DNA of 64,000 nucleotides. Source: Cystobacter fuscus DSM 2262. Its GTDB lineage: Bacteria; Myxococcota; Myxococcia; Myxococcales; Myxococcaceae. This document shows positions 35,249 to 43,801 of this stretch, one piece after another. A program made the position numbers and the translations under genes. The first letter of the stretch is position 1. The number at the start of each line of letters is the position of its first letter. The DNA lies in contig NZ_ANAH02000005.1 in NCBI RefSeq assembly GCF_000335475.2, forward strand, positions 434,001 to 498,000, in the 5' to 3' direction. The notes under the pieces are model-generated. The model saw only the letters and a list, made by a program, of their open reading frames with translations, had not been told where the DNA came from and ran no database searches.

Positions 35249-36007
35249 GTGGACGGCAAGGTCGTGGTCATCACGGGCGCGAGCGCGGGCATCGGCGCCG
35301 CCCTGGCCCAGGCGCTGGGAGCGCGGGGCGCCCGCGTGGTGCTCGCCGCGCGGCGGGAGTCCGAGTTGCGCCAGGTGGCCGCCCGCTCGGGCTCCGAGGC
35401 ACTGGCCGTGCCCGCGGATGTCACCCTGCGCGAGGACGTCCGGCGGGTGCTCGACGCGGCGCTCGCCCGCTTCGGGCGCGTGGACGTGTGGGTCAACAAC
35501 GCCGGGCGCGGCATCACCCGGCCCGTCTCCGCGCTCACCGACGAGGACTTCGACGAGATGATGCGCGTGAACGTCAAGTCGGCGCTCTACGGCATGCAGG
35601 CGGTGCTGCCGCACTTCCAGGAGCGCGGCACGGGGCACCTCATCAACGTCTCGTCCATGCTCGGGCGCGTGCCCCACGTGGCCGAGCGCTCCGCCTACAA
35701 CGCCGCCAAGCATGCCCTCAACGCGCTCACGGCCAACCTGAGGCAGGAGCTGCGCGAGCGCTTCCCCGGCATCCACGTGTCCGCCGTGCTCCCGGGCCCG
35801 GTGGCCACCGACTTCGGCGACAACGCGCTCGGAGGAGGAACCGACTCGCGCGCCATTCCCGGGGCCCAGCGCGCCGAGGAGGTCGCCGCCGTCATCCAGG
35901 AGCTCATCGAGCGGCCCCGCGGCGACGTGTACACGCGGCCCGAGCACGTCCGGGAGGTGCTCGCGTACTACGCCTCGCCGGACACCGGCGCGCCCCAGGA
36001 CTCCTGA
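35249..36007 (+). CDS. Short-chain dehydrogenase/reductase
   Basis: This 252-residue protein is a classical SDR: cofactor loop TGASAGIG at about 9-16, NNAG at about 86-89, catalytic Ser in INVSSMLGRV (about 138), and the active-site pair in YNAAK (about 150-154). The residue pattern after beta-2 (LAARRESEL) favours NADP(H). The substrate is unknown. It starts at GTG 35249, eight bases after AAAGGAG. It converges on the S4 gene with only 22 bases between the stops. Confidence 0.9.
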   Translation: MDGKVVVITGASAGIGAALAQALGARGARVVLAARRESELRQVAARSGSEALAVPADVTLREDVRRVLDAALARFGRVDVWVNNAGRGITRPVSALTDEDFDEMMRVNVKSALYGMQAVLPHFQERGTGHLINVSSMLGRVPHVAERSAYNAAKHALNALTANLRQELRERFPGIHVSAVLPGPVATDFGDNALGGGTDSRAIPGAQRAEEVAAVIQELIERPRGDVYTRPEHVREVLAYYASPDTGAPQDS

Positions 36008-36029
36008 CGCCCCCCGGAGCGTCCGGCGC

Positions 36030-36662
36030 TCACGCGCGCTGCGCGTAGAACTCGACGATGAAGGGCACGTTGACGTCCACGGGAATCTCCTCGCGCTCGG
36101 GCACGCGCGTGTAGCGCACGCCCCGCCCGTCCTCCACCACCACGAGGTGGGCCGGAACGCTCCGGCCCTTCATCCGCTCGAAGCTGTTGCGCACGACCGG
36201 CAGCTCCCGGTGGTTCGGGCCGAAGCGCACCTCATTGCCCGGCCGCAACCGGAAGCTGGGGATGTTCGTGCGCACCCCATCCACCTGGACGTAGCCATGG
36301 CGCACGAACTGCCGCGCCTGGCGGATGCTCGTCGCCAACCCCGCGCGCAGCAGCACCATGTCCAAACGGCTCTCCAGTTGTTGCAGCAACACCGTGCCCG
36401 TATTGCCCGGCGAGCGGCGCGCCTCCAGGAACGCCCGGCGGCACTGATTCTCCAGCAGGCCGTAGAACAACTTGAGCTTCTGCTTCTCGCGCAGCCGCTG
36501 CCCGTAGTCGCTCACCGATGGCCTGGACGCCGCCCCATGCTGCCCGGGGGGATACGGCCGACGCAACACCGGATCCTTGTCCGGATCCTTCGCGGAGATG
36601 TTCGACAGCGCGACTCCCAGCCGACGGCACACCCTGCCGCGAGGTCCCGTATCTCGTGCCAC
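36030..36662 (-). CDS. rpsD: Ribosomal protein S4, zinc-free paralogue
   Basis: This 210-residue protein is a full-length small-subunit protein S4, with the N-terminal domain ([20 protein letters not shown]) and the RNA-binding S4 domain ([20 protein letters not shown] and [14 protein letters not shown], about residues 95-140). The N-terminus has only one Cys (GRVCRRLG) and lacks the CxxC...C knot of zinc-binding S4, so this is the C-minus form. It stands alone, outside any rpsM-rpsK-rpsD-rpoA operon, and so is probably a second copy. The GTG start has GGAGGAGCG upstream. A strong Fur-like operator lies 39-65 bases before the start codon, suggesting iron-controlled expression. Confidence 0.9.
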   Translation of the reverse strand: MARDTGPRGRVCRRLGVALSNISAKDPDKDPVLRRPYPPGQHGAASRPSVSDYGQRLREKQKLKLFYGLLENQCRRAFLEARRSPGNTGTVLLQQLESRLDMVLLRAGLATSIRQARQFVRHGYVQVDGVRTNIPSFRLRPGNEVRFGPNHRELPVVRNSFERMKGRSVPAHLVVVEDGRGVRYTRVPEREEIPVDVNVPFIVEFYAQRA

Positions 36663-36700
36663 GTCCGCTCCTCCTCACCTGGCGTGTCCCGCCAAGTTGA

Positions 36701-36727
36701 AATTGAGAATCAGTATCATTATCAATT
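36701..36727 (-). promoter_or_regulatory. Fur-box-like operator upstream of the S4 paralogue
   Basis: The bases AATTGAGAATCAGTATCATT followed by ATCAATT form a near-perfect inverted repeat (AATTGA...TCAATT, AATN...ATT) and on the minus strand read GATAATGATACTGATTCTC, which matches the Fur consensus GATAATGATAATCATTATC at 15 of 19 bases by eye. The block is strikingly AT-rich against its GC-rich surroundings. It sits at promoter distance from the GTG at 36662. No other start codon is near it: the next gene on the right ends at 36813 and reads in the same direction. Confidence 0.75.
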
Positions 36728-36812
36728 ACAGGACATGGAGGCCCGCCGTCAAGGGCGACGGAGGCACCTGGGCCCGCGGCGGGCCGTCTCCACCGTCGTC
36801 CAGCCGGCGGAC

Positions 36813-37439
36813 CTAGTACGTCTCGACGACGTGGACCGTTCTCAGGAAGCTCCCGGAGTTGTCGATGCAAGCCGTGGCGCCATTCACGCCACGAGACCAG
36901 AGCGTCACCACGTGCGCGCCGGGTGCGAGGCCAGGGAACTCCAGGTACAGGTGCACCGGCGCATCATTCGCATCGTGGAGCGTCGCACCGAGCCACAGGC
37001 CGGACGGCACGGGCATCGACTCTCCATCGATGCGAACGTCGAAGCTGCAGTAGCCGCCATCCCCCTCCGTCCGGATGTGCGACTGCCAGGTGAGCTCAAT
37101 CACGGTGTCCGCGAGTTCCTTGGTGAAGGTGCCCACGGTCCGGAGGAGTTTGGGCGCTTCCGAGGGTTCCAGGTCCTTCACTTGATTCGTGTAGGCGAGC
37201 GTCGTCCGGATGGGAACGAATGGCGCGGAGGAGCCAGGAGGCCCGGCGGGGCCCACCGGCCCCTGCGGCCCCATGGCTCCTCGTTCCCCTGCCACCCCCT
37301 GCGGTCCCGCGGTCCCCTGCGGCCCCATGGGTCCCCGCTCCCCCGCCGGCCCCCGCGGCCCTGGTTCACCTCGTGCCCCCGGTCTGCAGCCCATGCCGAG
37401 GAGTAGCATCGCCAGTAGAAGCGGAGTGGCTCGCGACAT
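36813..37439 (-). CDS. Collagen-like lipoprotein
   Basis: This 208-residue protein has a lipoprotein signal ([15 protein letters not shown], Cys about residue 18), then about 16 uninterrupted Gly-x-y triplets (from [15 protein letters not shown] to GPAGPPG), then a C-terminal domain of about 135 residues rich in beta strands with two Cys (GGYCSF and ATACID). This is the layout of a short trimeric collagen-like stalk carrying a small head domain on the outer surface. The ATG at 37439 follows AAGGGGG. The upstream gene at 37594 is on the same strand, about 154 bases away. Possible roles include adhesion or surface binding, which is inference. Confidence 0.8.
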   Translation of the reverse strand: MSRATPLLLAMLLLGMGCRPGARGEPGPRGPAGERGPMGPQGTAGPQGVAGERGAMGPQGPVGPAGPPGSSAPFVPIRTTLAYTNQVKDLEPSEAPKLLRTVGTFTKELADTVIELTWQSHIRTEGDGGYCSFDVRIDGESMPVPSGLWLGATLHDANDAPVHLYLEFPGLAPGAHVVTLWSRGVNGATACIDNSGSFLRTVHVVETY

Positions 37440-37593
37440 TCCAACCCCCTTGCCTTGAGGACTTCGCGGAAGGACATCCTCGAAGAACCATAGGGGATTG
37501 AACGACTTCACGGCATGGACGACCGCTCCAGCGTGTCGTGGGCACACTCCATCCATCCACGAAGCGACACACACACGACGCCGCCGGGCCCGC

Positions 37594-38133
37594 TCACCAC
37601 TTGAGGCGGTAGGTACAGGAGGTGGCGCCGCGGGCACGGCAGTCCTCGGACGCGTGCTCGATGCGCAGCCTCAACGTCCCCCGGCCCGTGAAGCGCGCGT
37701 AGAGGCCCTCCAGCACGCCCTGGTTGAAATCACAGGGGTAGGGATTGTCACACCGCATGCGCGAGGACTGCCCGTCCACGGGCTCGTGGTGGTAGCCGCC
37801 GATGTCTTGCGCGCCCTGGTGGTTGGTGCGGTAGGCCGCGTTCATCAGGAACAGGGCCATCGCGAAGCTGGTGATGTGGGGCGGAAAAGCCGTGTGCCGG
37901 GGAACCTGCTGGCCGATGGCGCGCACGGTGACGCGGCCCACCCGCCCCTGGATGTCCTCCAGACACCGCAGGACCTCCGACAGGGGGTAGCCCGAGCGAG
38001 GCGTGGAGGGCGAAATCCCATGCGAGGCGAGGATGCGCAGCACCTCGGGGCGCACGATCTCCACGGAGGCGATCAAGGCCTGGACGATAGGACCCTGGAC
38101 CTCGACGCCGGGAGTGGGATTGCCGCGAGCCAT
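37594..38133 (-). CDS. Protein with V4R-like C-terminus, function unknown
   Basis: This 179-residue soluble protein ends in [27 protein letters not shown] pair of Cys in this position is common at the end of V4R/HNOB-associated ligand-binding domains and of related myxobacterial proteins of about 180-200 residues that occur next to regulatory genes. The N-terminal half ([20 protein letters not shown]) is helical. There is no signal peptide or membrane segment. The ATG at 38133 is preferred; the frame is open 13 codons upstream. The gene is flanked on the left by the collagen-like lipoprotein and on the right by the terminator of the nucleotide-sugar dehydrogenase. Function is unknown. Confidence 0.55.
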   Translation of the reverse strand: MARGNPTPGVEVQGPIVQALIASVEIVRPEVLRILASHGISPSTPRSGYPLSEVLRCLEDIQGRVGRVTVRAIGQQVPRHTAFPPHITSFAMALFLMNAAYRTNHQGAQDIGGYHHEPVDGQSSRMRCDNPYPCDFNQGVLEGLYARFTGRGTLRLRIEHASEDCRARGATSCTYRLKW

Positions 38134-38218
38134 GATGTGCCTCCGCAAGACTGGGACGGCGCAGTCAAGCACGCACGCACGTGACTCCTCAAGTCATCCG
38201 CCACGCCCAACAGAAACA

Positions 38219-38260
38219 GGCCCCGGGGTGACACCTCTCTCGAGGCGTCACCCTGGGGCC
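38219..38260 (-). terminator. Intrinsic terminator of the nucleotide-sugar dehydrogenase gene
   Basis: On the minus strand the arms GGCCCC...GGGTGAC and GTCACCC...GGGGCC form a long stem with a short loop, followed by TGTTTCTGTT. It begins 45 bases after the stop of the 38306-39631 gene and precedes the next gene on the same strand. Confidence 0.65.
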
Positions 38261-38305
38261 ATCCACGCGGCTGGACGGCGCCCCGCGCCATCCGCTCGCG
38301 TCAAA

Positions 38306-39631
38306 CTAGGCCTTGGTCACCTTCTCACGCCCGGGGCCCACGTTCTTGCAGGCATTGCGCGTGTCGACGATGACGCCGGAGTGCTTGACCACCTCGGCGT
38401 AGTCGATGTTCGAGTGGTCGGTGAGGATGAGCACCGCGTCATAACCGGCGAGCGTCTCCGGGGTGAGCGGCACGGACTTCATGTTGAAGTTGAAGCCGTG
38501 GCCCTCCTCCAGTTTGGGCACGTACGGATCGTGGTAGTCCACCTCGGCGCCCGTGCCCTTGAGCAGGGTGATGACGCGCAGGCTGGGGCTCTCGCGCATG
38601 TCGTCGATGTCCTTCTTGTACGCCGCGCCGATGCAGAGCACCTTGGAGCCGTTGAGCGTCTTCTTGACCTTGTTGAGCGCCTCCATGGTGCGCTGCACCA
38701 CGTAGTAGGGCATCTGCTGGTTCACCTCGCCGGCCAGCTCGATGAACTTGGTGTGGAACTCGAACTCGCGCGCCTTCCACGTGAGGTAGAAGGGATCGAT
38801 GGGGATGCAGTGCCCACCCAGGCCCGGGCCCGGCGTGAAGGGCATGAAGCCGAAGGGCTTGGTGCTGGCGGCCTGGATGACCTCCCACACGTCGATGTTC
38901 ATGCGGTCGCAGAGCATCTTCATCTCGTTGACCATGGCGATGTTCACGCAGCGGAAGATGTTCTCCAGCAGCTTGGACAGCTCCGCCACGCGGGTGCTCG
39001 ACACGGGCACCGTGTCCTTGAGGGCGCTCGCGTAGAGCGCCTGGGCCACCTCGAGGCACGCGGGCGTGTGCCCACCGACGATCTTCGGAATCGTCTTGGT
39101 GTTGAAGTTCTTGTTGCCCGGATCCTCGCGCTCGGGGCTGAAGGCCAGGTGGAAGTCCACGCCCGCCTTGAGGCCGCCCTTCTCGAGCAGCGGCTTGAGC
39201 ACCTCGTCCGTGGTGCCCGGGTACGTGGTGGACTCGAGGATGAAGAGCTGGCCCTCGCGCACGTGCGGCGCGAGCGCCTCGCCCGTCTTGATGATGTAGC
39301 TCATGTCCGGCTCACGCGACGCGGTGAGCGGCGTGGGCACGCAGATGATGATGCAGTCGAGCTCCTTCGCCTTGGCGAAGTCCGTGGTCGCCGTGAGCTT
39401 GCCCGCCTGGGTCAGCTCCTTGAGGGGCTCGCTCTTGATGTGCTTGATGTAGCTCTCACCCTTGGCGATGCTCTCCACCTTGCGGGAGTCCACTTCCAGC
39501 CCCGTCACCGGGAACCCCGCTTCCGCGAAGGCCATGCCCAGCGGGAGACCCACGTAGCCCATTCCCACCACGCCCACCTTCGCCTCACGCCGACGGATCC
39601 GAGTCAGCAACGGGCTCACCATAACGCGCAT
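38306..39631 (-). CDS. Nucleotide-sugar 6-dehydrogenase (UDP-N-acetylhexosamine type, WbpA/WbpO-like)
   Basis: This 441-residue enzyme has an NAD-binding motif VGVVGMGYVGLPLGMAFA (about residues 19-36), the conserved ICVPTPL and ESTTYPGTTDE blocks, and the catalytic Cys in GPGLGGHCIPIDPFYLTWKA (about residue 279). The length, the GGHCIPIDPFYL motif and the ESTTYPGTT block fit the group that oxidises UDP-GlcNAc or UDP-ManNAc to uronic acids, rather than the UDP-glucose group. The product feeds capsule, lipopolysaccharide or exopolysaccharide synthesis. The ATG at 39631 follows GGAGGGTGAG. It lies 57 bases downstream of the heparinase-like gene on the same strand and is probably co-transcribed with it. 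Confidence 0.9.
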   Translation of the reverse strand: MRVMVSPLLTRIRRREAKVGVVGMGYVGLPLGMAFAEAGFPVTGLEVDSRKVESIAKGESYIKHIKSEPLKELTQAGKLTATTDFAKAKELDCIIICVPTPLTASREPDMSYIIKTGEALAPHVREGQLFILESTTYPGTTDEVLKPLLEKGGLKAGVDFHLAFSPEREDPGNKNFNTKTIPKIVGGHTPACLEVAQALYASALKDTVPVSSTRVAELSKLLENIFRCVNIAMVNEMKMLCDRMNIDVWEVIQAASTKPFGFMPFTPGPGLGGHCIPIDPFYLTWKAREFEFHTKFIELAGEVNQQMPYYVVQRTMEALNKVKKTLNGSKVLCIGAAYKKDIDDMRESPSLRVITLLKGTGAEVDYHDPYVPKLEEGHGFNFNMKSVPLTPETLAGYDAVLILTDHSNIDYAEVVKHSGVIVDTRNACKNVGPGREKVTKA

Positions 39632-39688
39632 CTTCTCACCCTCCACCTGAGGGCATGCGGGTCTTCCCGTCATGCCCATCCAAGACCA

Positions 39689-41764
39689 TCACCCGAAAAC
39701 AACCACCCACCGCAGCCACGCCGGAGGCGACAACCGCGCTCCGAACACCACCACCCGCGACTCCTCGAGGAGCCCGTAGCCCGGTGAATACCGGGACGTC
39801 TCCAGTCGCGGGCTCACACCCCGCTCGAAGAGCACCACCGCCACGGGAGAGCCTTCTGGCCCCAGCTCCACCGCGAGCGGTTCGAAAGTCCGCGGGGCCT
39901 GGGGAACTCGCAGCGCCCGCGCCAGCTCTCCGGCCGTGGGCTCTCTCAATCTCGCCTCGCGGTCCGGAAGGTGGATCCGGCTCACCACTTCGTGAAGCCC
40001 CACCCCGACGAAAGAATCGCTGACTCCCAGCGCGCGCTCGCGCTTGTCGAGCACGAAGGTGCGCTCCACGCCCACGGGCGAGGACAAGAGCCGGTAGCCG
40101 TCATGCCGCGCGATGAGGCGATCCAACCCGGAGCCCGTCTGGAACACCTCGACGCGCGCCCGCGCCGCCTCGGGCAGCGCGAACAGGCGATGCGCTTCCA
40201 GCCGCGCCTGCTCCAGGCCATCCACCTGCGGCGTGTTGTGCGCGGCCGTGGAGCGCATGGCATTGCGCACCGAGGGATCGCGCGTATACGTGCCCGTGCC
40301 CGGATCCACGATGACGGGGCGCCCGTCCAGGTGCAGCTCGAAGGAGAGCTTGTCGTTGTGGCTGTGCCCCCCCACCCCGCCCTGCCCCTGGGCCCCGGCA
40401 CTCACCGTCACCACCGCGCCCGCGCCGCGCAGCACGTGGAAGCCACCCGCGGCGAATCCCGTGGAGACCGCGGGCGCGGCGGCCGGGAGGGCCTCGAAGA
40501 GGGCCAGCCCCGGCTGCCCGAGCAGCCACGCCGCCTCGTCCGGATACTCGCCCCCGGCAAGGGACGCGTCGCCCAGGAGGGCGGCGCCCAGCGGCACCAG
40601 GTAGCCCTGCTCGCGGGGCTCCCGCTCCCGGAAGGGGAAGACGCGGCCCGAGTCGTTGTCGCCAATCTGCGGCGCGAGGCCTCGCTCGGAGCACCACGCG
40701 CGCGAGGCCGCGAACATGCCGCGCAGGCGCTGCGTGTAGACCTCGCCCAGCTCCACGCCCTGGGAGCGCGCCACCACGAAGGCCAGCGTGAAGAGCTCCA
40801 CCGACAGGCGGTGGTAGGGCACGGAGCCCTCGAAGGAGCTGCCGTCCGGGTGCACCTGCGCTTCCACCTGGGTGCGCAACCCCGCCGCCGCCAGCGCCAC
40901 CTGCCTCGGCGCGTCCGGCAACCGGGGAAACAGCAGACCCACCACGAGCAGGCCCACGTGGTTGGAGACGAGGTGGTTGTTGGGCACCGCGCCCCCATCC
41001 TCCAGGTGCGTCTCCACCCAGGCCGAGTGCTCGGCGAGCGCTTGCAGCACCGGCACGAGGAACTCCGGCCGGCGCGCCTCGGGCGCATCCGCGAACATCC
41101 ACAGCGCCTGCGCCAGGTTGGCCCCGCGCAGCGCCACCTCCATGGCGCACGTCCAGTGCACGCCCTCGCCCACGGGGTTGGCCTGGAGGAAGTCCAGCGT
41201 GCGCGCCACGAAGTCGCGCGCGAAGGCACGGCGCGCGGCCTCCTCACGCTCCACCCAGTAGCCCTGGCCGAGCGCCACGAGGCAATCCAGCCGCCCCAGC
41301 TCCCACGGGTACTTCGGATCCACGCCCGGCTGCGCCAGCTTCAAGCGCTCCACCGGCACCACCGGGTAGCGGTAGCCGCTGCCCACGTCCAGGGACCAGT
41401 CCACCGGCTGGCCCTCGCCAAAGCACACGTGCGTGCCGAAGACATCGAACTCGCCCCGGAACGCGGCCCGGGCCCGCGCCAGCGCCCGCTCCACCGCCCC
41501 CGGCATGCGCTCGAGCGCCTCCAACACGGAGGCCCGCCGCGCCACGTCACACCAGGCGCCCCCCGCCCCCACCTCCAATGCCCGGTCGGCCAGCGCCTCC
41601 GCCGAGTCCACGCCGAAGGCCGCCAGCAGCCCCCGCTCGTCGAGCCGCTCGCGCTTCTTGTAGAGCGCCTGCCGCGCCACCCCGTGGACCCGGCGCACCA
41701 TGCCTCGGGCGAGCCCAGCGGGTGCCAGCCTTGCGATCGTCGAGTAGTAGCTCAGCGTGCTCAT
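39689..41764 (-). CDS. Heparinase II/III-family polysaccharide lyase
   Basis: This 691-residue protein has an alpha/alpha-toroid N-terminal half (EFLVPVLQALAEHSAWVETH, GAVPNNHLVSNHVGLLV with the conserved NNH) and a C-terminal beta-sandwich beginning with the family signature GGHSHNDKLSFELHLDGRPV and IVDPGTGTYTRDP (about residues 455-490). The His in GHSHND and the Tyr in YHR are candidate catalytic residues. These enzymes cleave uronic-acid polysaccharides. No signal peptide is apparent, so action in the cytoplasm or by a coupled export route is open. With the adjacent uronic-acid-forming dehydrogenase it suggests turnover or synthesis of an acidic exopolysaccharide. ATG 41764 is used because the family-typical helix begins there. 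Confidence 0.85.
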   Translation of the reverse strand: MSTLSYYSTIARLAPAGLARGMVRRVHGVARQALYKKRERLDERGLLAAFGVDSAEALADRALEVGAGGAWCDVARRASVLEALERMPGAVERALARARAAFRGEFDVFGTHVCFGEGQPVDWSLDVGSGYRYPVVPVERLKLAQPGVDPKYPWELGRLDCLVALGQGYWVEREEAARRAFARDFVARTLDFLQANPVGEGVHWTCAMEVALRGANLAQALWMFADAPEARRPEFLVPVLQALAEHSAWVETHLEDGGAVPNNHLVSNHVGLLVVGLLFPRLPDAPRQVALAAAGLRTQVEAQVHPDGSSFEGSVPYHRLSVELFTLAFVVARSQGVELGEVYTQRLRGMFAASRAWCSERGLAPQIGDNDSGRVFPFREREPREQGYLVPLGAALLGDASLAGGEYPDEAAWLLGQPGLALFEALPAAAPAVSTGFAAGGFHVLRGAGAVVTVSAGAQGQGGVGGHSHNDKLSFELHLDGRPVIVDPGTGTYTRDPSVRNAMRSTAAHNTPQVDGLEQARLEAHRLFALPEAARARVEVFQTGSGLDRLIARHDGYRLLSSPVGVERTFVLDKRERALGVSDSFVGVGLHEVVSRIHLPDREARLREPTAGELARALRVPQAPRTFEPLAVELGPEGSPVAVVLFERGVSPRLETSRYSPGYGLLEESRVVVFGARLSPPAWLRWVVVFG

Positions 41765-41965
41765 CGCGCTCCGTTCCTTGCCGGACGCATCCATTAGCAA
41801 TTGGTCTGCCACGCGTTTTTCCGAGGCAAGGAGCTGCCCTGGGGGCCAGGGTGCACCCCGGAGGCCAGTAAAAAGGTGAGAGGTGAGGGCCCACGGGGTG
41901 GAAAGGTTTTCATTCCCTGGCTCCCGGTGTTCCCTGAAGAAGGAGCATTGCGTCCACCCCGCGCC

Positions 41966-42985
41966 ATGCCCATTCCTCTGGATGTGCTGGATGGTGCTTG
42001 GAGCGGGCAAGAGGTGGGTAGGGGCGTGGGCGCCTCCGGGGTGGAGCGGCTGCTGTCGGCGATCGCCGAGCAGGCGCTGCACCACGGCGCGAGAGCGGGC
42101 TTGAACGCCCTCGTGGAGGCGGCCGTTGGCCTCACGGGGACGAGCGGGGCCGCCTTGCATGAACAGGAGCTGCGGATCGCGCTGCGCGGCCAGGAGCCTC
42201 CTGAGTCGGCCCGGGCCCATCCCTGGCAGCGCTTCCACGAGGGGCGCGCGGTGCTGGTGCTCGGCGAGCCCTGCCGGGATCCGCTCCTGCGCCAGCACCT
42301 CTCTCGGTTGACGGTACTGGGCGACGCGCTGCTGGCGTCCCTGGCGCGCGAGGACGCGGGCCGGGCCGAGCAGAAGAGGCTGCGCCAGGAGCGGCTGCGG
42401 CTCGTGGAGCAGCTCGCCGCGCGGGAGCGCGCCTGGTCCCGGGCGGCCCATGACTTGAGGACGCCCCTGCTCGTGCTCCAGGGCTACGTGGAGATGATGA
42501 TGAAGGGCATGGCCGGGGAGCTCAGCCCGCCCATGAAGCGCTACCTGGAGCGCATGCGCCAGTCGGCGGGAGATCTCAACACCCGGCTCCAGCGGCGGCA
42601 GCGGGGCGATGGACCTCCCGCGGTCGATGGACGGCCCCTGTTGAGCGCGGCCTTCGGTCCCGGACGGCCGTGCGCCGCGCGGCTGGAGCTGCCCGAGGAG
42701 CCCATGCGCGTGCGGGCTCCCCGGATGACCCTGGGGTTGATGGTACGGGCCCTGGAGCGGCTGCTGACGGGCGCGGGCGCCTCGGAGACGGTGATGCGGG
42801 TGGACCTGCCGGAGGGGGCACAGCAATGGCGGCTGCGCGTCCAGGCCCAGGTCGTCCGTCCTCCCCTTCCCCGCGCCCAGGCCTCGCTGGAGCGGCTCGC
42901 GCGTCGGGCGGAGGGTCAGGTCTCGGTGGTTCAGGAGGACACGGGGCTCGAGCTGACCGTCCTGCTGCCGCGCCTGCCGGAGTGA
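41966..42985 (+). CDS. Histidine-kinase-like protein with degenerate ATPase domain
   Basis: This 339-residue protein has a GAF-like N-terminus (about residues 20-130), a dimerisation domain with the phosphoacceptor motif SRAAHDLRTPLLVLQGYVEM (His about residue 162), and a shortened C-terminal region. The N box (normally NLLxNA) reads ALERLLTGAG, and no DxGxG or GLGL loops are present, so ATP binding is unlikely. It may act as a phosphotransfer or scaffolding protein. The ATG at 41966 is used; the frame is open further upstream, including TTG 41948. It is divergent from the heparinase gene; the 200-base gap holds no recognised motif. Confidence 0.7.
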   Translation: MPIPLDVLDGAWSGQEVGRGVGASGVERLLSAIAEQALHHGARAGLNALVEAAVGLTGTSGAALHEQELRIALRGQEPPESARAHPWQRFHEGRAVLVLGEPCRDPLLRQHLSRLTVLGDALLASLAREDAGRAEQKRLRQERLRLVEQLAARERAWSRAAHDLRTPLLVLQGYVEMMMKGMAGELSPPMKRYLERMRQSAGDLNTRLQRRQRGDGPPAVDGRPLLSAAFGPGRPCAARLELPEEPMRVRAPRMTLGLMVRALERLLTGAGASETVMRVDLPEGAQQWRLRVQAQVVRPPLPRAQASLERLARRAEGQVSVVQEDTGLELTVLLPRLPE

Positions 42986-42989
42986 AGGC

Positions 42990-43622
42990 TCAGGCCTTCC
43001 CCTCGGGAGCAGCACCGAGGATGCGCGAGGCCCGAAGCGCGGCGCGCTGCTTCCACCAGCGGCGCACGAGCACGGCCACGCCCACGGCGAACACGAGAGC
43101 GAGCAGCCAGCGCAGCCCGCCCTGCACGTCCGCGAGCACCCGGGGACCGAAGCGCACACCCAGCCAGGTCATGCCCAGGGCCGGAATCCAGGCGGCGGAA
43201 CCATCGGCCAGCACGAACTGGCGGTAGGGCAGCCGCGTGGCGCCCGCGAGCAGGTAGGCCGGAGCGCGCAGTCCCGGCAGGAAGCGCGCGAGCCACACCG
43301 CCAGGGGCCCGCGCCGCATGTACATCTCCTGCAGGAGCGTGACGCGGGCGGGCGGCAACATCCTGGCCAACCTCGGATGGGTGAAGACCCGAGGGCCGAG
43401 CGCGTAGCCGATCCGGTACAGCGCGCTGTCTCCGGCGAGAATGCCCAGGTAGGCGGCGAGCACCATGATGGGAAAGCTCGCGCCGCTGCGCGCGACCACC
43501 AGCCCTCCGGTGAGGACGACCAGCTCCTCGCTCAGGGGCGCACCCACCCCGCACAGCACGAGCAGCAGGAAGACGGCGGGATACGAGAAACCAGCGATCC
43601 ACAGGGCGATCTGCTCTTCCAC
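42990..43622 (-). CDS. DedA-family membrane protein
   Basis: This 210-residue protein has five or six hydrophobic segments and the DedA family blocks: GAPLSEELVVLTGGLVVA, GDSALYRIGYALG, and the re-entrant region WLARFLPGLRAPAYLLAG with the conserved F-x-R-x-x-P/G-x-R-like motif. DedA proteins transport or flip lipids such as undecaprenyl phosphate and affect membrane potential. It is divergent from the EcsC-like gene at 43802 and ends four bases after the stop of the kinase-like gene on the other strand. Confidence 0.85.
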   Translation of the reverse strand: MEEQIALWIAGFSYPAVFLLLVLCGVGAPLSEELVVLTGGLVVARSGASFPIMVLAAYLGILAGDSALYRIGYALGPRVFTHPRLARMLPPARVTLLQEMYMRRGPLAVWLARFLPGLRAPAYLLAGATRLPYRQFVLADGSAAWIPALGMTWLGVRFGPRVLADVQGGLRWLLALVFAVGVAVLVRRWWKQRAALRASRILGAAPEGKA

Positions 43623-43801
43623 CGAGCCTCCTGACGGCTACAGGGTGCGCATTCCGCGTCAACCGGAGAAGGGACGGGGCCCGAAGCCCGCTCCCCTGCC
43701 TGCCAGAAACAGCCCGCGAGCGATCGCCCCATGGCTGGCGCGGAGTAGTATCCGCCTGGGCACCATCCCACGGTGTCGTTCCACCTCGAGGGGGGAAATC
43801 C

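Noticed and set aside
36663-36812. Fur box assigned to the collagen-like lipoprotein
   Set aside because: That gene reads the same way and ends at 36813, so the site can only serve the S4 gene on its left.
39971-41797. Long plus-strand frame opposite the heparinase-family gene
   Set aside because: The His/Arg/Gln-rich translation is the usual shadow of a high-GC gene on the other strand.
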